Shown piece after piece: positions 50,091 to 60,573 of a DNA stretch of 64,000 nucleotides. The number at the start of each line of letters is the position of its first letter. Within the stretch, counting starts at the first letter, position 1. The stretch lies in assembly GCA_030142905.1 (NCBI GenBank), contig JASJOG010000177.1, positions 186,001 through 250,000 on the forward strand. The letters run 5' to 3'. Made by a program: the position numbers and the translations under genes. The notes under the pieces were generated by a model. The model had not been told where the DNA came from. It saw only the letters and a list, made by a program, of their open reading frames with translations, and did not search any database. Origin of the DNA: Heliopora coerulea (lineage: Eukaryota; Cnidaria; Anthozoa; Scleralcyonacea; Helioporidae).

Positions 50091-50454
50091 ATGAACAATC
50101 AATCGAACAAAGTTCTCAGCAAAGCAAGTCATTATACTATTAAACAATTGACAGGTATTGCAAAAGAAAAAAAAATAAAATATTATAAAACTTACAAAAA
50201 AAAATGAGCTTGAAAAAATGCTGGGTTTGGAAATTAGTAAACCTAATGAAAAGTTTGAAAAATATTGCAGAGAAAAAATGAAAAAACCAACACCAATAAT
50301 TATCATAAACAAAGAAACAGGTAAAATTTTCAATTTTAAGTCTTTATTCTGCCGCAAAAAATTTTAACCTAAATGCAGAAAGCATCAAGTACAGAATTAA
50401 AGCAAAAAAGATTTGAAAATTAATGATCAAACATTTTTGGTCTTTGCTGAATAA
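50091..50454 (+). pseudogene. SAP/NUMOD1-like DNA-binding protein, element 3
   Basis: Frame-broken homologue of 26081-26419 and 58593-58940. Recognisable pieces are KQLTGIAKEKKIKYYKTY, ELEKMLGLEISKPNEKFEKY and a NUMOD1-like C-terminus. At least two single-base shifts occur in A runs. Confidence 0.5.
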
Positions 50455-50496
50455 GCATTTTTCTCTTAAGGAAAAATTTGTATATAATAAAAAACA

Positions 50497-50853
50497 ATGA
50501 ATCAAGTAGTCTCAGAAAAAGTTGTTGAAATATTTTTAAAACCAGAAAATTATGAAGATTATGATAAAGACCATTTATATTATATTTTTACTAATGAAAT
50601 TTCTAAACTCTCAGGTGAAGGAGAATTATTACCACATCATGAATTTACAATAAATTATGATGAAAAATTTTGTATTGTTAGTGATTTTGATATTGATTAT
50701 GAAGCCAAAGAAAAAATTTATACAAATTATAAAATTATTTTGAAATCGGCCAAAGGTCTCATCGACCAGAGGTCTCAGCAGCGAAGCTGCAGTGCAGCAC
50801 CAAGACCAAAAAGATTAAATTTATCAATTAATATTTTTATATTTAATTATTGA
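50497..50853 (+). CDS. Conserved 118-residue protein next to polB, element 3
   Basis: Shares with element 4 (58159-58524) the start MNQV, the segment KLSGEGELLPHHEFTINYDE, and an ending INIFIFNY. It has no known domain. A 54-nt GC-rich module (about 50752-50805) near the 3' end encodes LIDQRSQQRSCSAAPRP and is absent at that spot in element 4. Confidence 0.55.
   Translation: MNQVVSEKVVEIFLKPENYEDYDKDHLYYIFTNEISKLSGEGELLPHHEFTINYDEKFCIVSDFDIDYEAKEKIYTNYKIILKSAKGLIDQRSQQRSCSAAPRPKRLNLSINIFIFNY
50747..50812 (-). repeat. GC-rich hairpin module array in coding sequence
   Basis: On the minus strand it contains CAGCTTCGCTGCTGAGACC and TCTGGTCGATGAGACC, the same modules as at 59475-59535, 59899-59925 and 63645-63673 in element 4. 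Confidence 0.75.
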
Positions 50854-50953
50854 AGACCTTTGGTGTGTGGTTAAGAATAAAAATCAGATGAATTTTATTC
50901 TTTTTTTTTGCATCATATTGCATTTAAAGAAAAAATAAACATATAAATAAAGA

Positions 50954-53214
50954 ATGAATACAACAAAAAATTTATTGGACACAGATGTCGCCAATATTAA
51001 TACAACTTTATTAAAACCAAAAAATGTTTATAAAAGGGGTAATCTACTTGATACACCAAATCCTGGTTATGATTTTAAAACCATATTCGAGCCAACAAAA
51101 TATGTTTCAAAAATTAAAAGTTTGATTTGATAGTTCTAAAGAAAAAGCAAATAATTTATTTAACAAGTCTAAAGAAGAAGTACTTAATTTATTTGATAAA
51201 TATAGAAATAATGTAAACAAAGGAACAGAAAAAATAACAAATTGGTATAATCATTTAAAAGAAAATGTTTTAAATATATTTAACAAAATACAGGAAAAAC
51301 CGCAAATGGTTGAACCAAAGTTTAAATTGGATAAAGAAGCTTTGAAAGTAACAAAAAGATATGAAATGGATTTGGAAGAAGCAGGATTATCTTTATATGA
51401 CCCTTTGAGCCTGTTGGAAAAAATAAAACCATTGGTAATAAAAAATTTTTAAAAATATCCAAGTACAAAACAACAAATAACTCTTGTATGTTTAATGAAA
51501 AAAGCAAATCCAGCAACTGGAGAAGAAACTACAGATAAAGCACATTTTCATAGTTATTATGAAGAAATTTTTGATGGAAACAATTTTGATGAAATATATG
51601 AAAAAATGAAAGATAAAATTATTCAAAGTTTTGAAGAATATTTAAGAAATTCAAGTTTATGGAAATTTTATAAAAGTTTAAAAATAATTCTTAATATTAA
51701 TAAAATTAAACAATTACTTGCATCATCTTATATTCCTACTCCAAAATTTTTAAAAAATAAAAATGCAATTATTAATCCACAAAATGATGACCAAAAATGT
51801 TTATTGTGGTGTGTTGCAATAAGTGAACTTTTGAAAACTAATCCTAATTTGAAAAATCCTGGAAGAATTACAAAAATTTTAAAAAAGAAAGCTGAGAGTT
51901 TTAATACAAAAGGTATGGAATTCCCGTGTGCCTTTACAGATATTGATAAATTTGAAAAAAATAATAACATTGCAATTAATTTATTTGGATATAATGAAAA
52001 AAAAAGGTTTGGAAATAAAAAGCACGAAATTTTTCCTTTGAGGGTGAGTAAATTAGACTTGGAACAAATTAACACACATGTGGATACGCATGAGGACACG
52101 CATGTGAACACACATGTGAATACACATGTGAACATATTGTTAATAACTAATGAAAATGGTGATAAACATTATTGTTTAATTAAAAATATGAGCAGATTAT
52201 TTTCAAACCAAGTCAATAAAAGCAAAGAAAAAATACATATTTGTAATTATTGTTTACAAAATTTTAGAAATGAAAAAACTCTTAAAAATCATTTAGAATA
52301 TTGTTCAAAATATAAATGTGGAAAAACTGTTTATCCTAATAAAGGAGAAAATTTAAAGTTTAAAAATTATGAAAGAATGCACAATGTGCCGTTTGTAATT
52401 TATGCAGATTTTGAATGTAATTTAAAATATGAGGATAAAAATATTGGTGATAATACAAAACCATTTCAAAAACATGAACCGTCTGGATATTGTTATTTGA
52501 TAAAATCTTTTGATGATAATTTATTTAAACCAAAATTAGTAATACACAGTAAAAAGGACAATTCTGATGAAGACGTTTGTTTAAAATTTGTAGAAAGTTT
52601 AGAAAATAATATTAAAAAAATACATGAGCAATTTAAATTTCAAAAAAAGATAATATTAAGAGAAAAGGATAAAAAAGATTTTGAAAAAGCTAAGAAATGT
52701 TATGCATGTGATAAAAAATTTGAAAAAGATGCTAAAGTTAGAGACCATTGCCATTATACTGGAAAATATCGAGGTGCTGCTTGTATTAGTTGTAATTCAA
52801 AAATGAAAAAACCTAAATTTGTTCCAGTTATATTTCATAATTTACAAAATTATGATAGTCATTTGCTTATAAAAAATCTAGGTGTTTCAGAAAGTGAAAT
52901 TAATTGTATACCCAACACTGAGGAGAAATATATTTCATTCACAAAAGAGATTATTGTTGATAAATTTGAATCTAAAAAAATAATTACAGAAAAACAATTT
53001 CAAAGTAAATGTAAAGAAAACATTATTGAATATGAGGAATTTAATAATGAAAAAGGTGAAATAGAGTATAAAATCAAAGAAATGACTAATGTTAAAAAAC
53101 AAATTAGATTTATTGACAGTTTTAAGTTTATGCAAAGTAGTTTAGGAAACTTGGTTAAAAATTTAGATAGAAATGAACTAAATATTATGAAAAGAATTTA
53201 CAAAAATGAAGAGG
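50954..53214 (+). pseudogene. polB: PolB N-terminal two fifths, element 3, cut by element 4
   Basis: From ATG 50954 a short frame runs to about 51,128, then a shift, a TAA near 51,450, and a long open frame 51495-53219. It contains the conserved N-terminal domain (NDDQKCLLWCVAI), finger (CNYCLQNF), Exo I (VIYADFECN), endonuclease-VII-like site (VRDHCHYTGKYRGAACISCN) and Exo II (NLQNYDSHLL). It ends after KNEE because the terminal repeat of element 4 starts at 53215; the stop codon is TAG within AGTAGTCTG. Four perfect DTHVNTH-type repeats (about 52068-52133) interrupt a loop. Confidence 0.85.
53209..53214. other. Predicted target duplication of element 4 (AAGAGG), left copy
   Basis: The six bases before AGTAGTCTG should be repeated after the right end of element 4, outside the window. 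Inference from the 6-bp rule. Confidence 0.5.
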
Positions 53215-53630
53215 AGTAGTCTGTAAAGTCCGGGTTCTAGCGCATTTTGGGATTTGGTTAAATTTTCCTCATTTTCAAAATCGACAAAAATCAATGCATT
53301 TTCAAAATCGACAAAATTTCGCCAAATTCCAAAATAGGTGTGACGTCACGCATTCTGAAATTAGGTCAAATTATTCATATTCTGAAATTAGGTCAAATTA
53401 TTCACATTCTCAAAATTAATCAATTTTCTCACATTCTCAAAATTAATCAAATTTCTCACATTCTCAAAATCAATCAAATTTCTCACATTCTCAAAATCAA
53501 TCAAATTTCTCACATTATCAAAATCAATCAATTTTCTCACATTATCAAAATTAATCAAATCTCTTGTAATTTAGAAATTAATCAAATTCATAATTTCGAA
53601 ATCAAATTTATTGAAATCGTTGGAATTATT
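53215..53630. repeat. Left terminal region of element 4 with tandem repeats
   Basis: After the 25-nt end, GTGTGACGTCACG (53338-53350) contains the same TGACGTCA palindrome as element 2's terminal repeats. Then a 22-24-nt unit around TCTCACATTCTCAAAATCAA repeats about eight times between 53,350 and 53,570, first as ATTCTGAAATTAGGTCAAAT variants. No gene. Confidence 0.8.
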
Positions 53631-54663
53631 TTATGGTTTAAAACCAAATATATTTTCATAAGTGTTAGTCATTTCATTCATGTAATGACCATATGCAAGT
53701 GTTTCAATTTTATCCTCAAGTATTATTCGTTTATCATCTTTAGATGACAAAGCAATTTTTTCAACACTTTCAGTGTATAATTCATGGTTTCTGTGTCTTA
53801 TCAAATTCATTTTTCTAATTTGTTCTTCTTCATTAAATAAACAATCTTTATAATTTTGAAATGATATATCTTTTTCAATAACATTTTTCTTAACACCTTT
53901 ACATTTTTTTTCTTCTTTTCCTTTGTTGTTTTCACTTCCGCACATTTTGTAAGAATATAATTTTGCTCTCAAACCAACAAATTCTTCAATTTGTTTTCCA
54001 CCACATTCATCTTTCATCATTCCAATTACTTTTTTGTTTAATCCAGTTTTTATCCCACTTTTATGATCTTTTGAGTAATTACTTGTATCAAACATTTTTT
54101 CGACATCTGGAGAAATATCTTTATAAAAATCTTCAGTTTTAATTTCATACATTAAACTATCAGTATCTGTAAATAACAATTTTGCATTTTCATTGTATTT
54201 TTTCTTGATATAATTATAGTGAAAATCATACATTAAAGTTTTTGATAAATCTAAAATACTCATTCCTAAATATATTGGTTTATCTAGTTTAATTTTACTC
54301 TTATGCATATGAACCGCAATTAGATTTTCAGAAAATATAGTTCTTTTTGCAAAATTACTTTTTGAAAATAATTTTAATGCTTTTTCTTGTCTACTAACTA
54401 ATTGTATATCAACTCTATTTCTTACATTTTCCATTGTTTTACCAAATACAGAATTATTCATCAATTTGAAAAAGTCTTTTTCGAAATCATTTTTCGCGTG
54501 TGTTCTCAAATTTGTATTTAAATCGATGTATTTTTTCATGAAATTTTCTTCATAAAATTTAACACCTTTATGAATTCGAGTAATTTTTAATCCTAATTTT
54601 TCATACAATTTTAAGTTTTCGCAATGTAAAACATATTTTTCTTTGTTATTCAAATTTGGAATC

Positions 54664-56662
54664 AGCTTTGCTGCTTTCAGTTTTTCAACTTGACCAACCT
54701 TTAATCTTTCTGGAGCAAGAGGATATTCATTATGTGAATCATGTAAATCTTCTGGATATTCTAAATCAACTTCTAATATACAAGAAATGTTTTTCCAATT
54801 TTCCAATTCATTTTTATTCATCCATTTGAAATCCTTCATTGGAAGTTTTTTAGACATTGCCCAACCATATAAATTATTTGCATCCAAATATGGAAGATAA
54901 ACACTATCTTTTTCAGAATTATATTTGTTTTCCATATATTTGTTATTTGCTTTTGCATATCTTTTTACAATTGTTGAAATTCCGCCTCTGATTCCTTTTT
55001 CAATCATGAGATACATTTGCGGATCATGTAATAATTCTAGTTCAATCGGTTTACCGCCTTCGGATTTTGTCATTTTTAACATTGCATCCCAAGCTAATCC
55101 AGGTGAAGTGTAATACCAAGCAGGATCTAATTTATAATTTGCTTTGCAAACTTTTCTAAAATTCTCAAAAACATCAGCTAATAAAATTACATTGGTTTTT
55201 AAATATAAATCATGATATTTTTTCATATTTTTAATATTAAATTTATTCCGAACATTTTGTGCGTGTGAGTAATCTTCTTCACTTATATTTTCATCATTTA
55301 ATTTTGAATAAAATTCTTTGATGTTGGGTAGTTTTTCTTCTTTTAATTTTTCAATGCTGTCAAACCAATCATATGGAAATACACCTTTTCTAGTAAGAAG
55401 GTCTCTTTTTTCATTGTCATTACAAAATATTTTCAATACATTTAATTCATTTTTATCTAAATTTTTAACTAAATTTGCTAAACTACTTTGCATAAACTTA
55501 AAACTGTCAATAAATCTAATTTGTTTTTTAACATTAATCAATTCTTTAATTTTATACTTTGGGTTTTCACTGGTTTCACCGGTTTCACTGGTTTCACTGG
55601 TTGATGGTACGCTTTGCGATTCTTCACACTCAATAATATTTTCTTTACCACCGTGTGCGGCGCTGCTTCGCAGCGTTTGTAGTTGTTTTTCTGTAATTAT
55701 TTTTATAGATTCAAACTTATCAACAATAATTTCTTTTGTAAATGAAATATATTTCTCCTCAGTGTTGGGTATACAATTAATTTCGCCTTCTGAAACACCT
55801 AGATTTTTTATAAACAAATGACTATCATAATTTTGTAAATTATGAAATATAACTGGAATAAATTTAGGTTTTTTCATTTGCGTATTACAACTAATACATG
55901 CAGCACCTCGATATTTTCCAGTAAAATGACAATGATCGCGAACTTTGTTCGCGTCAGCGTTGCTTTGCGACGCTTGAACTTTATCGATTTTCACGATTTT
56001 CACATGCTTAGACTTTTTTTCTGTATTTTTTTCAGACGTTTCACGTTTTTCTTCTACTTTTCCAAATTTGATTCCACAAGCATAACAATTTTTAGATAAT
56101 CTAAAATCTACTTTATCTTTTTCACTTAATATTATCTTTTTTGGAAATTTAAATTGCTCGTGTATTTTTTTAATATTATTTTCTAAACTTTTTACAAATT
56201 TTAACGAAACTGAATCATTTGAATCTTTAGCGTCACCTATTGAATATTTTACTAATTTTGGTTTAAATAAATTATCATCAAAACATTTTATCAAATAACA
56301 ATATCCAGATGGTTCATGTTTTTGAAATTGTTTTGTTTTGTCTAAAATATTTTCATCTATATTTTTCAGATTACATTCAAAATCTGCATAAATTACAAAT
56401 GGAATATCATGCATTCTTTCATAATTTCTAAACTTTAATTTTTCACCTTTATCTGGATAAACAGTTTTTCCACATTCATATTTTGAACAATATTCTAAAT
56501 GATTTTTTAGAGTTTGTTCAGTTCTAAAATTTTGTAAACAATAATTACAAACAAGTATTTTTTCTTTGTTTCTATTTACTTGTTTTGAAAACAACCTACT
56601 CATATTTTTAATTAAACAATAATGTTTTTGAACCTCTGGTTCTGAGCACTTCGTGCGATCCC
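54664..56662 (-). repeat. In-frame GC-rich hairpin inserts in polB of element 4
   Basis: Separate islands: 54664-54681 (CAGCTTTGCTG), 55055-55070 (CCGCCTTCGG), 55653-55680 (GCGCTGCTTCGCAGCG), 55944-55975 (GCGTTGCTTTGCGACGC) and 56640-56662 (GAGCACTTCGTGCGATC). Each is a short stem with a 3-4 nt loop, and each adds residues absent from the polB of element 2 or 3. Confidence 0.75.
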
Positions 56663-57662
56663 CACTTTCATTAGTTATTAATAATATATTTACATGCGGT
56701 CGGTGTGATTCTGGATTTTCAACCTTACTAACTCTCAAAGGAAAAATTTCATGATTTTCTTTTCCAAATCTTTTTTCTTCATTGTATCCAAATAAATTAA
56801 TTGCAATGTTATTATTTTTTTCAAATTTATCAATATCTGAAAATCCACATGGAAATTTCACATCTTTAACATTAAAACATTCAGCTTTCTTTTTCAAAAT
56901 TTTTGTAATTCTTCCAGCATCTTTCAAATTAGGATTACTTTTCAAAAGTTCATTTATTGCTATACACCACAATAAACACTTTTGATCCTCATTTTGTGGA
57001 TTGATAATTGCTTTTTTATTTTTTAAAAACTCTGGTAAAGGAATATAAGACGAAGCAAGTAATCGTTTAATTTCATTAATATCAAGAATTAATTTTAAAC
57101 CTTTGTGAAATTTCCACAAACTTGAATTTTTTAAAAATTCTTCAAAACTTAAAATAACTTTTTGAGTTATTTTTTCATATATTTCATCAAAATTACTTCC
57201 ATCAAAAATTTCTTCATAATAACTATGAAAATGAGCATTATCCACAGTTTGTTCTCCTGTTGCTGGATTTGTTTTTGACATCAAACACACAAGAGTTATT
57301 TGTTGTTTTGTGCTTGGATATTTTTTGAATTTTTTAATTACCAATGGTTTTATTTTTTTCAAAAGAGTCAAAGGGTCATATAAAGACAATTCAAATTTTT
57401 ACAAATCCATTTTATATCTTTTCGTTACATTCAAAGCTTCTTTATCCAATTTAAATTTTGCAGTTGGGGTTGAAACTTTACCTTTTATTTTGTCAAATAT
57501 ATCTGAAAAATTATTTTTTAATTTATTATACCAATTTTTTATTCTTTCTGTTCCTTTGTTATTTGATGGGTTGTATTTATCAAATAAATTAAGCAATTCT
57601 TCTTTAGATTTATCTAACAAATTATTTGCTTTTTCCTTTGATTTTTCAACAAAAACAGCTTT

Positions 57663-58066
57663 GCTCAACCTTTGGTCTGCGAAGCGGTGAGAGCCTTCGG
57701 CTCGATGCTGAGGACTTTGTCCGATGTCACGCTTTGCATTTTTTTGTTGTCTTGGTTTTATATATTGAGTTGGTCTTAAAGGTGCTTGTAAATTTTCTTC
57801 TGTAATTGTTTTGTCTAAAATTGATGAAGAAATTTCTTGATTTTGCCTTGGCCTTCCTCTATTTCTAACAAAAATTCGTTCATTTTGTCTTTTTTCTGGA
57901 GGTAATGTTACTGGCCTTCCTCTATTTTCCCATCTTGGTCCTACAAAAGAACCAAAAGGATATTTTCTTGGTCTTCCACGACTGCATTTTGAATTATTTA
58001 AATTGAACCTGTGGTCCGCGAAGCGGTGAGAGCCTTCGGCTCGATTCTGAGAGCTTCGTTCGATAT
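57663..58066 (-). repeat. Duplicated GC-rich module in the polB leader
   Basis: 57675-57706 and 58013-58045 share GCGAAGCGGTGAGAGCCTTC followed by GGCTCGAT. Both lie in frame and encode RAEGSHRFAD. The flanking AT-rich coding sequence is unrelated. Confidence 0.8.
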
Positions 58067-58158
58067 TCATCTTTTATTATATATGTTTTTTTTTAAAGAC
58101 AAAAAAAAAAATTTTTTTTCATGTTTGGTCACGTGATTAAATTTAAAAAAATAACTGA

Positions 58159-58524
58159 TTACTGAATTTTAGTAAATATAAAAATATTAAATGATGAATA
58201 TAATTTTTTTAAACTTGGAACTAAAATAATTTTGTAAGTTGTAGTATAAATTTTTTCTCCACCGGCTTCGCCACCCTTCGGGTTGTAATCAATTTCAAAA
58301 TCATTGAAAATACAAAATTTTTCTTTATAATTTATGAAAAATTCATGATGTGGTAATAATTCCCCATCGCCCGAAAGTTTAGCAATTTTATTAGAAAAAA
58401 CATAAAATAAATAGTCTTCTTCATCATAAAAGCTGAAATCTTTCAGCGAACTTTGGTCTTCATATATATATTTTTCAATAATCCTCTGGCCGCCACGCGG
58501 TTTTTTTGAGTTAACCTGGTTCAT
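58159..58524 (-). CDS. Conserved 121-residue protein next to polB, element 4
   Basis: Homologue of 50497-50853: MNQV start, KLSGDGELLPHHEFFINYKE core, and Phe/Ile-rich end. Two GC-rich inserts lie inside (58261-58285 encoding PKGGEAGG, and 58485-58502 near the start). No known domain; conserved position beside polB suggests a replication or regulatory role. Confidence 0.55.
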   Translation of the reverse strand: MNQVNSKKPRGGQRIIEKYIYEDQSSLKDFSFYDEEDYLFYVFSNKIAKLSGDGELLPHHEFFINYKEKFCIFNDFEIDYNPKGGEAGGEKIYTTTYKIILVPSLKKLYSSFNIFIFTKIQ

Positions 58525-58592
58525 ATTTTATTGTCTTTTATTTATATAATAATTTTCCTTTAAAAAAAATTTTAAAAAAAAATCAAAATTTT

Positions 58593-58940
58593 TCAACAGT
58601 CATAAAAAACCAAAAATGATTGATTATTAAATTTTAAATCTTTTTTATTATTAATTCTATATTTTATACTTTCTGCATTCATATTAAAATTTTTTGCAGC
58701 AGATTTAAGGCTTTTAAAATTTTGTGTTTCGCCTGTTTCACTGTTTATAACCACCACTGGAATTGATTTTTTCAATTTTTCTCTACAATATTTTTCATAC
58801 TTTTCATTTGGTTTTGAAATTTCAAAACCCAACATTTTTTCAAGTTGATTTTTGTTAAAAGTTTTATAATATTTTATTTTTCTTTCTCTTGCAATATTCC
58901 ACAATTGTTTAAATGTTTTTTGTTGATAATGGTTTTCCAT
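58593..58940 (-). CDS. SAP/NUMOD1-like DNA-binding protein, element 4
   Basis: 115 residues, intact. Helical N-terminus (FKQLWNIARERKIKYYKTF, NKNQLEKMLGFE), a middle with conserved KYEKYCREKLKK, and a NUMOD1-like helix-turn-helix: ETGETQNFKSLKSAAKNFNM, then SIKYRI. NUMOD1 modules are otherwise typical of homing endonucleases and bind DNA in a sequence-dependent way. Start in AAATAAATG context. Confidence 0.6.
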   Translation of the reverse strand: MENHYQQKTFKQLWNIARERKIKYYKTFNKNQLEKMLGFEISKPNEKYEKYCREKLKKSIPVVVINSETGETQNFKSLKSAAKNFNMNAESIKYRINNKKDLKFNNQSFLVFYDC

Positions 58941-58975
58941 TTATTTAAGGTAAATTTTTTTTTTTAAATGAAATT

Positions 58976-59419
58976 TTATACAAATTTATAAACTACATAA
59001 CCTCCTGAAAGACCAACAAGAAAAAAAGCAACATTTTGATATTCTTTCATTTCATCAGAAGGTTCATAATAATCTTTTAATTTTGGTGGTTCCCTGTCAT
59101 TTTCTTCATTTTCAAGAGATTTTAAACGATTATTAATAGCTTGCTCGCGTTGCCGCGCTTCAGCAAGATTTTTCAAAGACATGTTTGTTTTATTTATATC
59201 AGCATTTGCATCAGATAGTTGTTGTCTTAATTTTTCAATTTCTTGTTTTCTTTTTACTTGATATTCATACCATTTTTCTTTTGCTTCGCTCAATTTTTCC
59301 ATTGCTTCATTATGTCTTTTTATTTCTTTTTCATATCCAGAATGATTTAATTTTGAAAATAAAAATCCAGCACCTGCAAAAGCAACTGCATTAAATAATC
59401 CACCAACTACTGTTTCCAT
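58976..59419 (-). CDS. Two-membrane-segment coiled-coil protein, element 4
   Basis: 147 residues: hydrophobic N-terminus (GGLFNAVAFAGAGFLFS), coiled coil, hydrophobic C-terminus (VAFFLVGLSGGYVVYKFV). It is 11 residues longer than in element 2 through a GC-rich insertion at 59135-59165 (encoding AEARQREQA). Probable membrane-associated virion component. Confidence 0.65.
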   Translation of the reverse strand: METVVGGLFNAVAFAGAGFLFSKLNHSGYEKEIKRHNEAMEKLSEAKEKWYEYQVKRKQEIEKLRQQLSDANADINKTNMSLKNLAEARQREQAINNRLKSLENEENDREPPKLKDYYEPSDEMKEYQNVAFFLVGLSGGYVVYKFV

Positions 59420-59450
59420 TTATTTTTACATTTTCTCATTTTTTCTATTT

Positions 59451-59539
59451 TCGCTTCGCTCAATTCGCTCACTTGCACCTTTGGTGCTGCAGCTTCGCTG
59501 CTGAGACCTCCGGTCGATGAGAGCTTCGCTCGATCGTTC
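59451..59539 (-). repeat. Intergenic cluster of GC-rich hairpin modules
   Basis: Consecutive hairpins: GCACC-TTT-GGTGC, GCAGC-TTC-GCTGC, GACC-TCC-GGTC, GAGC-TTCG-CTC. They fill most of the gap between two membrane-protein genes. The same modules occur singly or in pairs elsewhere in elements 3 and 4. Confidence 0.8.
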
Positions 59540-59544
59540 ACTTT

Positions 59545-59778
59545 TTATGATTTGAAAGGATCAGAAGGAATCCATTTCTTATCTTGAGCATATTTAACTG
59601 CAAGTGATGATAATCCAACAGCTGCTGCTAGATTTGAAGTAGGAACTAAACTAGATGGAGTTGATAAACCATCACTAATTACTTTTCTTGTTATCATTCC
59701 AACTCCAACAGCACCCAATGTAATTATTGTAGAATCATATAATTCATTCATAACTTCTTTTCTATTCATTTCACCCAT
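59545..59778 (-). CDS. Small membrane protein, 77 residues, element 4
   Basis: Homologue of 26878-27111: LYDSTIITLGAVGVGMITRK, LAAAVGLSSLAVKYAQDKKW and ending PSDPFKS. Two hydrophobic stretches. Start context TATAAATAAATG. Unknown structural role. Confidence 0.6.
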   Translation of the reverse strand: MGEMNRKEVMNELYDSTIITLGAVGVGMITRKVISDGLSTPSSLVPTSNLAAAVGLSSLAVKYAQDKKWIPSDPFKS

Positions 59779-59810
59779 TTATTTATATACATAAAAAAAA
59801 TTTTTAAAAC

Positions 59811-60282
59811 TTACAGGTTTTCAATAGAACACCTTGATTGTTCACCCTGCAATTGTGGGTTTTTAATTTTGTCTTCATTCTTTCTTACTAACTTGTAAGC
59901 TTCGCTGCTGAGACCTCTGGTCGATGTCTTTTTCTTCTCTTTGTTGCTTGCCCTGCGGTTGCTCGCTTTGTTCGCTTTCTCTTTTGTCTTTTTTATATGC
60001 AAAGTATAATCCGCCTAGTGCAGCAACAACTCCTACAACTCCAATCAAATACCCCAAAGTGGTAGGTTCAACACCAAAGGTGTAATTATTTATTTCTTCG
60101 TTTTCTTCACTTTGTTGTCTAGAATTTTCTTCGCTCCGCTGTCTTGCTTTTCTTTCTTTTGCTTCTCTTGAAATTTTTGCCAATCTTTTTCCCAATTCCA
60201 CTTTTTTTGGGTCTTTTGCTTTTTCAGATTTTTCAACTGCTGTTACTTTTTCATTACTTGATTGTTTACTTGTTTCACTCAT
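59811..60282 (-). pseudogene. Basic single-pass membrane protein, element 4
   Basis: Homologue of 27139-27510, sharing KDPKKVELGKRLAKISREAK, a transmembrane segment (LGYLIGVVGVVAALGGLYFA) and the ending RCSIENL. A shift around 59,900, next to a GC-rich module (59899-59925, encoding DIDQRSQQRS), separates the C-terminal tail. A second GC-rich segment lies at 59945-59980. Confidence 0.55.
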
Positions 60283-60289
60283 TTATTTA

Positions 60290-60573
60290 TACTTTGATTT
60301 AATTTTATTTTTTTATTCAAAATTTATTCAAACGTTATTCAAAATTTATTCAAGTTATTCATAAGTAAAATTAAATAGATTCAAATAAAAAAACAAGTAA
60401 ATTTTTTTATTTAAAATTTATTCAAAAGTTATTTAAAATTTATTTAAAAGTTATTCAAAGTTATTCATAAGTAAAATTAAATAGATTCAAATAAAAAACA
60501 AGTAAATTTTAAATAACCACAAATGTTATTTAAAATTATTTAAAATTTATTTAAAATTTATTTAGTTATATAG
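60290..60573. repeat. Tandem AT-rich repeat between fibre and membrane genes
   Basis: A block of about 55 nt (TTATTCATAAGTAAAATTAA and following) occurs at 60351-60407 and 60458-60510, embedded in ATTTATTCAAA units. Position matches the tandem hairpin repeat of element 2 (27525-27711). Confidence 0.75.

Larger units (their letters stand above)
39906..53214. mobile_element. Element 3: Polinton-like provirus, interrupted by element 4
   Basis: The left end begins AGTAGTCTGTAATG at 39906. Left arm, minus strand: 147-type protein, ATPase, capsid, 445-type protein, integrase. Right arm, plus strand: 46034-type gene, penton, fibre, small membrane proteins, NUMOD1-like gene, 118-residue gene, polB. 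A plus-strand gene encoding a myristoylation-type N-terminus sits at the far left. polB is cut at 53,214 by the terminal repeat of element 4, so the rest should lie beyond that element. Only the integrase is undamaged among the large genes. Confidence 0.85.
53631..58070 (-). pseudogene. polB: DNA polymerase B, element 4, single in-frame stop
   Basis: One frame of about 1479 codons interrupted only by TAA at 57399-57401. The N-terminal 223 residues carry three AT-hook-like GRPRKYP/RGRPV/RGRPRQN motifs and a helical region. In the following 1252 residues: conserved N-terminal domain (residues about 120-210), finger C281-C301, Exo I D336/E338, endonuclease-VII-like zinc site (about 484-502), Exo II Y521-D522, Exo III D739, polymerase A D836, B K975/N979/G983, C D1075/D1077. 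All catalytic residues are intact. At least five GC-rich inserts relative to elements 2 and 3 keep the frame (for example at 54664, 55055, 55653, 55944, 56640). A close to complete replicase. Confidence 0.9.

Noticed and set aside
39906..53240. AGTAGTCTGTAA at 39906 and 53215 as the two ends of one element
   Set aside because: The copies are in the same orientation, not inverted, and the second interrupts polB; they are the left ends of two elements.
53341..53580. CRISPR-like array
   Set aside because: Units are contiguous and drifting with no unique spacers, in a eukaryotic provirus; a tandem repeat.
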